This document shows positions 61,110 to 64,000 of a stretch of DNA of 64,000 nucleotides, piece after piece. Position 1 is the stretch's first letter, and each line of letters starts with the position of its first letter. The translations under genes were made by a program, and so were the position numbers. The DNA is from Pseudomonadota bacterium. GTDB lineage: Bacteria > Pseudomonadota > Gammaproteobacteria > Steroidobacterales > Steroidobacteraceae. The notes under the pieces are model-generated. The model saw only the letters and a list, made by a program, of their open reading frames with translations. It did not search any database and had not been told where the DNA came from. Location: contig JAEZFW010000056.1 in assembly GCA_023417315.1 (NCBI GenBank), positions 124,001-188,000 of the forward strand, read 5' to 3'.

Positions 61110-61149
61110 TAGAGTTAGTAGTTCGCTCTCTCTTGCGTGCCTGAGGCGC

Positions 61150-62397
61150 GTGGTGTCTGCTGCGCGCTTTCTCTGGCCGGATGCAGCCGCGCCATGGGCG
61201 CTTCGAGCTGCACACACGCACGAACACAAACGGACAATGCCGAGCGGAGAGCTAGCAAACGAACAGAACACCGAAGGCGAGGTCGAACAGCGCCTGCGAT
61301 TGAGCGAAGAGCGCTTCCGTGCCTTCGTGACAGCGACCTCCGATGTGGTGTACAGCATGGGCCCGGACTGGAGCGAAATGCGCTTTCTCGCCGGGAAGCA
61401 CTTCATCGCGGACACCACTGGCCCGAGCCGCATCTGGCTCGAGCGTTACATCCTTCCTGATGATCGCGAGCGCGTTCTCGCAGCGATTCACGAAGCCATT
61501 CGGACCGCGAGCGTCTTCGAGATGGAACATCGAGTCATCCGCGTGGATGGGACGCTTGGCTGGACCTTCTCCCGCGCTGTTCCGATCAAGAGCCCGAACG
61601 GTGAAATCCTCGAATGGTTCGGGGCGGCACGCGATGTGACCGAGCGCAAGCAGCAGGAAGAGGCGCTCCGAGAGGCGGATCAGCGCAAGGATGAGTTCCT
61701 TGCGGTGCTCGCTCATGAGCTTCGTAACCCGCTCGCTCCCATCGCGAATGCGGTTGAGCTGCTGCGGCTGTCGAAGACAGACGACCCGCTGCAACTGAAA
61801 GCGCGCGCCATCATCGAGCGTCAGCTCGCGGCGTTGAAGCGCCTCGTCGATGATTTGCTCGAGAGCGCGCGCATCACATCGGGACGTTTGCACCTGGCGA
61901 CGGAGCTCGTCGATCTCGGCACCATCGTGGAGCGAGCTGTCGAAACGCTCCGCCCTTCAATCGAAAGCCGCGGGCACACTCTGAACCTCGCGCTCGCGCA
62001 GCCTATTGCGCTCTATGCAGACGCCGCGCGGCTGCAGCAAGTGCTGGTCAATCTGTTGAACAATGCGGCTAAGTACACCGATCGAGGGGGCCAGATCGAT
62101 GTGAGTGTACGCTTGGAGCACGGCCGAGCAGTGCTGAGCGTAAAGGACACCGGTATCGGTATCGAGCCTGAGCTATTGCCTCGGCTCTTTCGCCCGTTCA
62201 CGCAAGCCAAGCACTCAGTCGCGCGATCCGACGGCGGTTTAGGGTTGGGGCTTTCGATCGCGCATCGATTGATCGAGATGCACGCGGGCACCATCGAGAT
62301 CAGGAGTCGAGTGGGAGAAGGCAGCGAGTTCATCGTGACACTGCCGCTCGGCACCTCGCACCTTGGGGTTGATCCGCGTAGCCCCGCCGAGCTGTGA
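61150..62397 (+). CDS. PAS-domain sensor histidine kinase
   Basis: The frame opens at GTG 61150; ATG 61237 is an alternative. A PAS/PAC domain spans ~50-167 (SEERFRAFVTATSDVVYSMG; WFGAARDVTERKQQEE). The HisKA domain has the phosphorylated H189 in FLAVLAHELRNPLAPI, and the ATPase domain has LLNNAAKYTD, VKDTGIGIEPELLPRLF and GGLGLGLSIAHRL. No membrane segment is present, so it senses a cytosolic signal. No response regulator with receiver domain is encoded beside it; the LuxR protein upstream lacks one. It is probably an orphan or hybrid partner. Confidence 0.92.
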   Translation: MVSAARFLWPDAAAPWALRAAHTHEHKRTMPSGELANEQNTEGEVEQRLRLSEERFRAFVTATSDVVYSMGPDWSEMRFLAGKHFIADTTGPSRIWLERYILPDDRERVLAAIHEAIRTASVFEMEHRVIRVDGTLGWTFSRAVPIKSPNGEILEWFGAARDVTERKQQEEALREADQRKDEFLAVLAHELRNPLAPIANAVELLRLSKTDDPLQLKARAIIERQLAALKRLVDDLLESARITSGRLHLATELVDLGTIVERAVETLRPSIESRGHTLNLALAQPIALYADAARLQQVLVNLLNNAAKYTDRGGQIDVSVRLEHGRAVLSVKDTGIGIEPELLPRLFRPFTQAKHSVARSDGGLGLGLSIAHRLIEMHAGTIEIRSRVGEGSEFIVTLPLGTSHLGVDPRSPAEL

Positions 62398-62546
62398 CGC
62401 AGCGCATCCCCAACGACCAAATGGTGCCGCGCACGCGTCTTGCGACCCCTGTCGATGCTCGCCACCCATTGCCGACGTGATTCGCAGAGTTCATGATCCT
62501 CTGGCGAACTGCGATCTATCGCAACGTACAGATGGAGCGTGGCCTT

Positions 62547-63269
62547 ATGCTCACCGACACGCAAACCGGAACGAACCTCGAAGAGGTGGCAGACGGGATC
62601 TACCGCATCAACACCCCTGTAGAGATCCCCGATGCAGGCGGCTTCAGCTTCAACCAGTATCTCATCGTCGATGACGAGGCCCTGTTGTTTCACACGGGGC
62701 AACGACGATTATTTCCGCAAGTGAGCAAAGCTATCGAGAAGCTGCTGCCACTCGATCGGTTGCGGTTCATCGGATTGTCGCATTTCGAAGCTGACGAGTG
62801 CGGTGCCCTCAACGAGCTGCTAGCAGTCGCGCCGAACGCCACGCCGATCTGCAGCGGCATCGCGGCGATGACCTCGGTGCATGACTTCGCCGACCGCGCG
62901 CCTCGTGTGCTCCTGGACGGTGAGGAAGTGGTACTCGGGAGGCATCGGATTCGCTGGTTCGATGCGCCGCATGTGCCGCATGGATGGGAGTGCGGCTTGA
63001 TGATGGAGATGAGCACGAAGACATTCTTGTGCGGCGACTTGTTCACCCAAGGTGGACCTGGAACGAAGGCGCTGACCGAAGAGGATATCCTCGGACCGAG
63101 CGAAGCGTTCCGGAAACCGCTCGATTACTTCGCGCATGCACCGACTACGCGGGCTGTGCTCGAGCGCTTCGCGCGCGAGGCGCCGACCACTCTCGCATGC
63201 ATGCACGGTAGTGCGTGGCGAGGCGATGGAGCGGGGCTTCTGCGCGCGTTGGCAGAGGCAGTCGGCTAG
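62547..63269 (+). CDS. MBL-fold protein, flavodiiron/ODP-type oxygen-binding domain
   Basis: ATG 62547 has GGAG 9 nt upstream; the frame opens at 62493. The ~240-residue product reads ADGIYRINTPVEIPDAGG, then SHFEADECGALNELL, a HxExDE version of the di-iron motif of flavodiiron proteins, in place of the classical HxHxDH. PHVPHGWECGLMME, LCGDLFTQGG and CMHGSAW give the remaining ligands. It lacks the flavodoxin domain of true FDPs. Oxygen or NO sensing or reduction is plausible from the ligand set. Confidence 0.82.
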   Translation: MLTDTQTGTNLEEVADGIYRINTPVEIPDAGGFSFNQYLIVDDEALLFHTGQRRLFPQVSKAIEKLLPLDRLRFIGLSHFEADECGALNELLAVAPNATPICSGIAAMTSVHDFADRAPRVLLDGEEVVLGRHRIRWFDAPHVPHGWECGLMMEMSTKTFLCGDLFTQGGPGTKALTEEDILGPSEAFRKPLDYFAHAPTTRAVLERFAREAPTTLACMHGSAWRGDGAGLLRALAEAVG

Positions 63270-63305
63270 CAGCGGTCCAACACGAAGACCGACCCTGTTG
63301 GCGGC

Positions 63306-63527
63306 TCATGCTTGTGCATTTTGCCGAAACCGCTCCAACAGCCCACCCCAGCCCATTGGCGACTCGAACTGACCGCGGATGTCGGGCGCCGCATCACCGT
63401 AACGCTCGAGCAAGCGATGCTCGAGATCAACGCGCGTCAACCCTCGCCCTCGAAAGCAATCGTTCGTTCGCAGCAGGACTGCTTCCATACGTCCGAGTAC
63501 GGGCATACATTCGATGCGTCGACCCAA
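63306..63527 (-). pseudogene. Remnant of an AHSA1/SRPBCC-family gene (C-terminal part)
   Basis: The minus-strand frame ends with LTRVDLEHRLLERYGDAAPD, then GQFESPMGWGGLLERFRQN, the typical C-terminus of activator-of-Hsp90-ATPase-like (SRPBCC) proteins. These have about 150 residues; here only ~60 are left in frame. In another frame just upstream a stretch RWVDASNVCPYSDVWKQ with AFEGEG is weakly reminiscent of the preceding strands, so a frameshift near 63440-63455 is suspected. No ribosome site was found. It is judged a decayed gene. Confidence 0.45.
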
Positions 63528-63544
63528 CGCAGAGCTTTCATCTC

Positions 63545-64000
63545 ATGGCGAAGACCAAAGACATCAGCCAAGCCGTTCGTGAAGTCTGTCTATGGTTCCC
63601 CGAAGCAGAAGAGGTGCTGTCTCATGGTTCACCCGACTTTCGGGTGAGAGGCAAGACTTTCGCGAGCTATGTGATCAATCATCATGGAGACGGTCACATT
63701 GCGCTCTGGTTGAATGCACCTGAAGGTGCGCAGGAGCACTACGTTAAGCAGGAGCCGAAGCATTACTTCGTACCGCCCTACGTCGGTCCACGCGGTTGGC
63801 TCGGCGTGAATCTCGACAAGGGGATCTCCTGGAAAGTTGTCGCACGTCTCGTACGCGAAGCGTATGAGAAGGTGGCCCCGGCTTCGCTCGCGAAGCCTCT
63901 CGATAAGACGATCGAGATCACTCCGCCGACCATGACGCTCAAGCCGGAAGACTTCGATCCGATGCAGTCGAAGCGCGCGCAAGCCGTGCTGAAGGAGCTC
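63545..64000 (+). CDS. MmcQ/YjbR-family protein, 3' end outside window
   Basis: ATG 63545 opens a frame that runs off the right edge (152 residues visible). KDISQAVREVCLWFPEAEEV, GSPDFRVRGKTFASYVINHHG and then VPPYVGPRGWLGVNLDKGISW are the hallmarks of MmcQ/YjbR proteins. These have a CyaY-like or double-wing fold and are thought to bind DNA. LVREAYEKVAPASL is the usual final helix, so little beyond a tail can be missing. The function in the cell is unclear. Confidence 0.85.
   Translation, partial: MAKTKDISQAVREVCLWFPEAEEVLSHGSPDFRVRGKTFASYVINHHGDGHIALWLNAPEGAQEHYVKQEPKHYFVPPYVGPRGWLGVNLDKGISWKVVARLVREAYEKVAPASLAKPLDKTIEITPPTMTLKPEDFDPMQSKRAQAVLKEL

Overview
The window reads as one chromosomal stretch of a GC-rich Gram-negative bacterium. 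It carries TonB-dependent receptors, a trimeric-type porin, RND efflux, outer-membrane lipoproteins and several Tat-exported oxidoreductases. The gene set resembles environmental, catabolically versatile Gammaproteobacteria of the Steroidobacter/Nevskiales kind; this placement is inferred from gene content, not from a marker gene. No rRNA, tRNA, CRISPR array, phage or insertion sequence was recognised.

Region 1 (about 1-26.6 kb) looks like one catabolic locus. It holds two paralogous TonB-dependent receptors, two medium-chain reductases, an exported FAD oxidoreductase, a di-haem cytochrome c lipoprotein, two paralogous small secreted proteins, a secreted cupin protein, an MFS transporter, a methyltransferase and a GntR/FCD regulator. 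A tight operon follows: cyclic amidohydrolase, LeuC/LeuD-like hydratase, HMG-CoA-lyase-like enzyme, CoA-transferase family III, small HTH protein and GTP-dependent PEP carboxykinase. A Tat-exported VOC-fold protein and a tandem pair of secreted duplicated-domain proteins close the region. A 16-bp palindrome (ACTAAGKTAACTTAGT-like) recurs in the main control regions of this locus and probably marks a dedicated regulon. Its likely regulator is the GntR protein whose own promoter carries the best copy. The operon order suggests ring opening, hydration of an unsaturated diacid, CoA activation, C-C cleavage and feeding into gluconeogenesis; the substrate is unknown.

Region 2 (26.6-37.4 kb) holds a periplasmic methyltransferase, a glycosyltransferase, a sorbosone/glucose dehydrogenase-like lipoprotein coupled to a DUF2231 membrane protein, a porin, a DHFR-like reductase and a two-gene RND efflux system whose adaptor starts at a TTG.

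Region 3 (37.6-64 kb) is rich in stress and envelope genes: a PoxB-like ThDP enzyme, a 28-residue membrane protein, a PRC-barrel protein, a DUF2254/ion-channel fusion, an MxaJ/XoxJ-like binding protein, a BON protein, a lysine-rich basic protein, a zinc-ribbon plus two-Ku operon, PspC, an entericidin-like lipoprotein, a LuxR regulator, a PAS histidine kinase and an MBL-fold protein. Several of these are preceded by GGAAC-N16/17-CGTT-like elements typical of ECF sigma factors, which suggests one stress regulon. Between 47.6 and 57.1 kb the gaps between genes are filled with dispersed repeats, including a modular element that sits directly behind stop codons.
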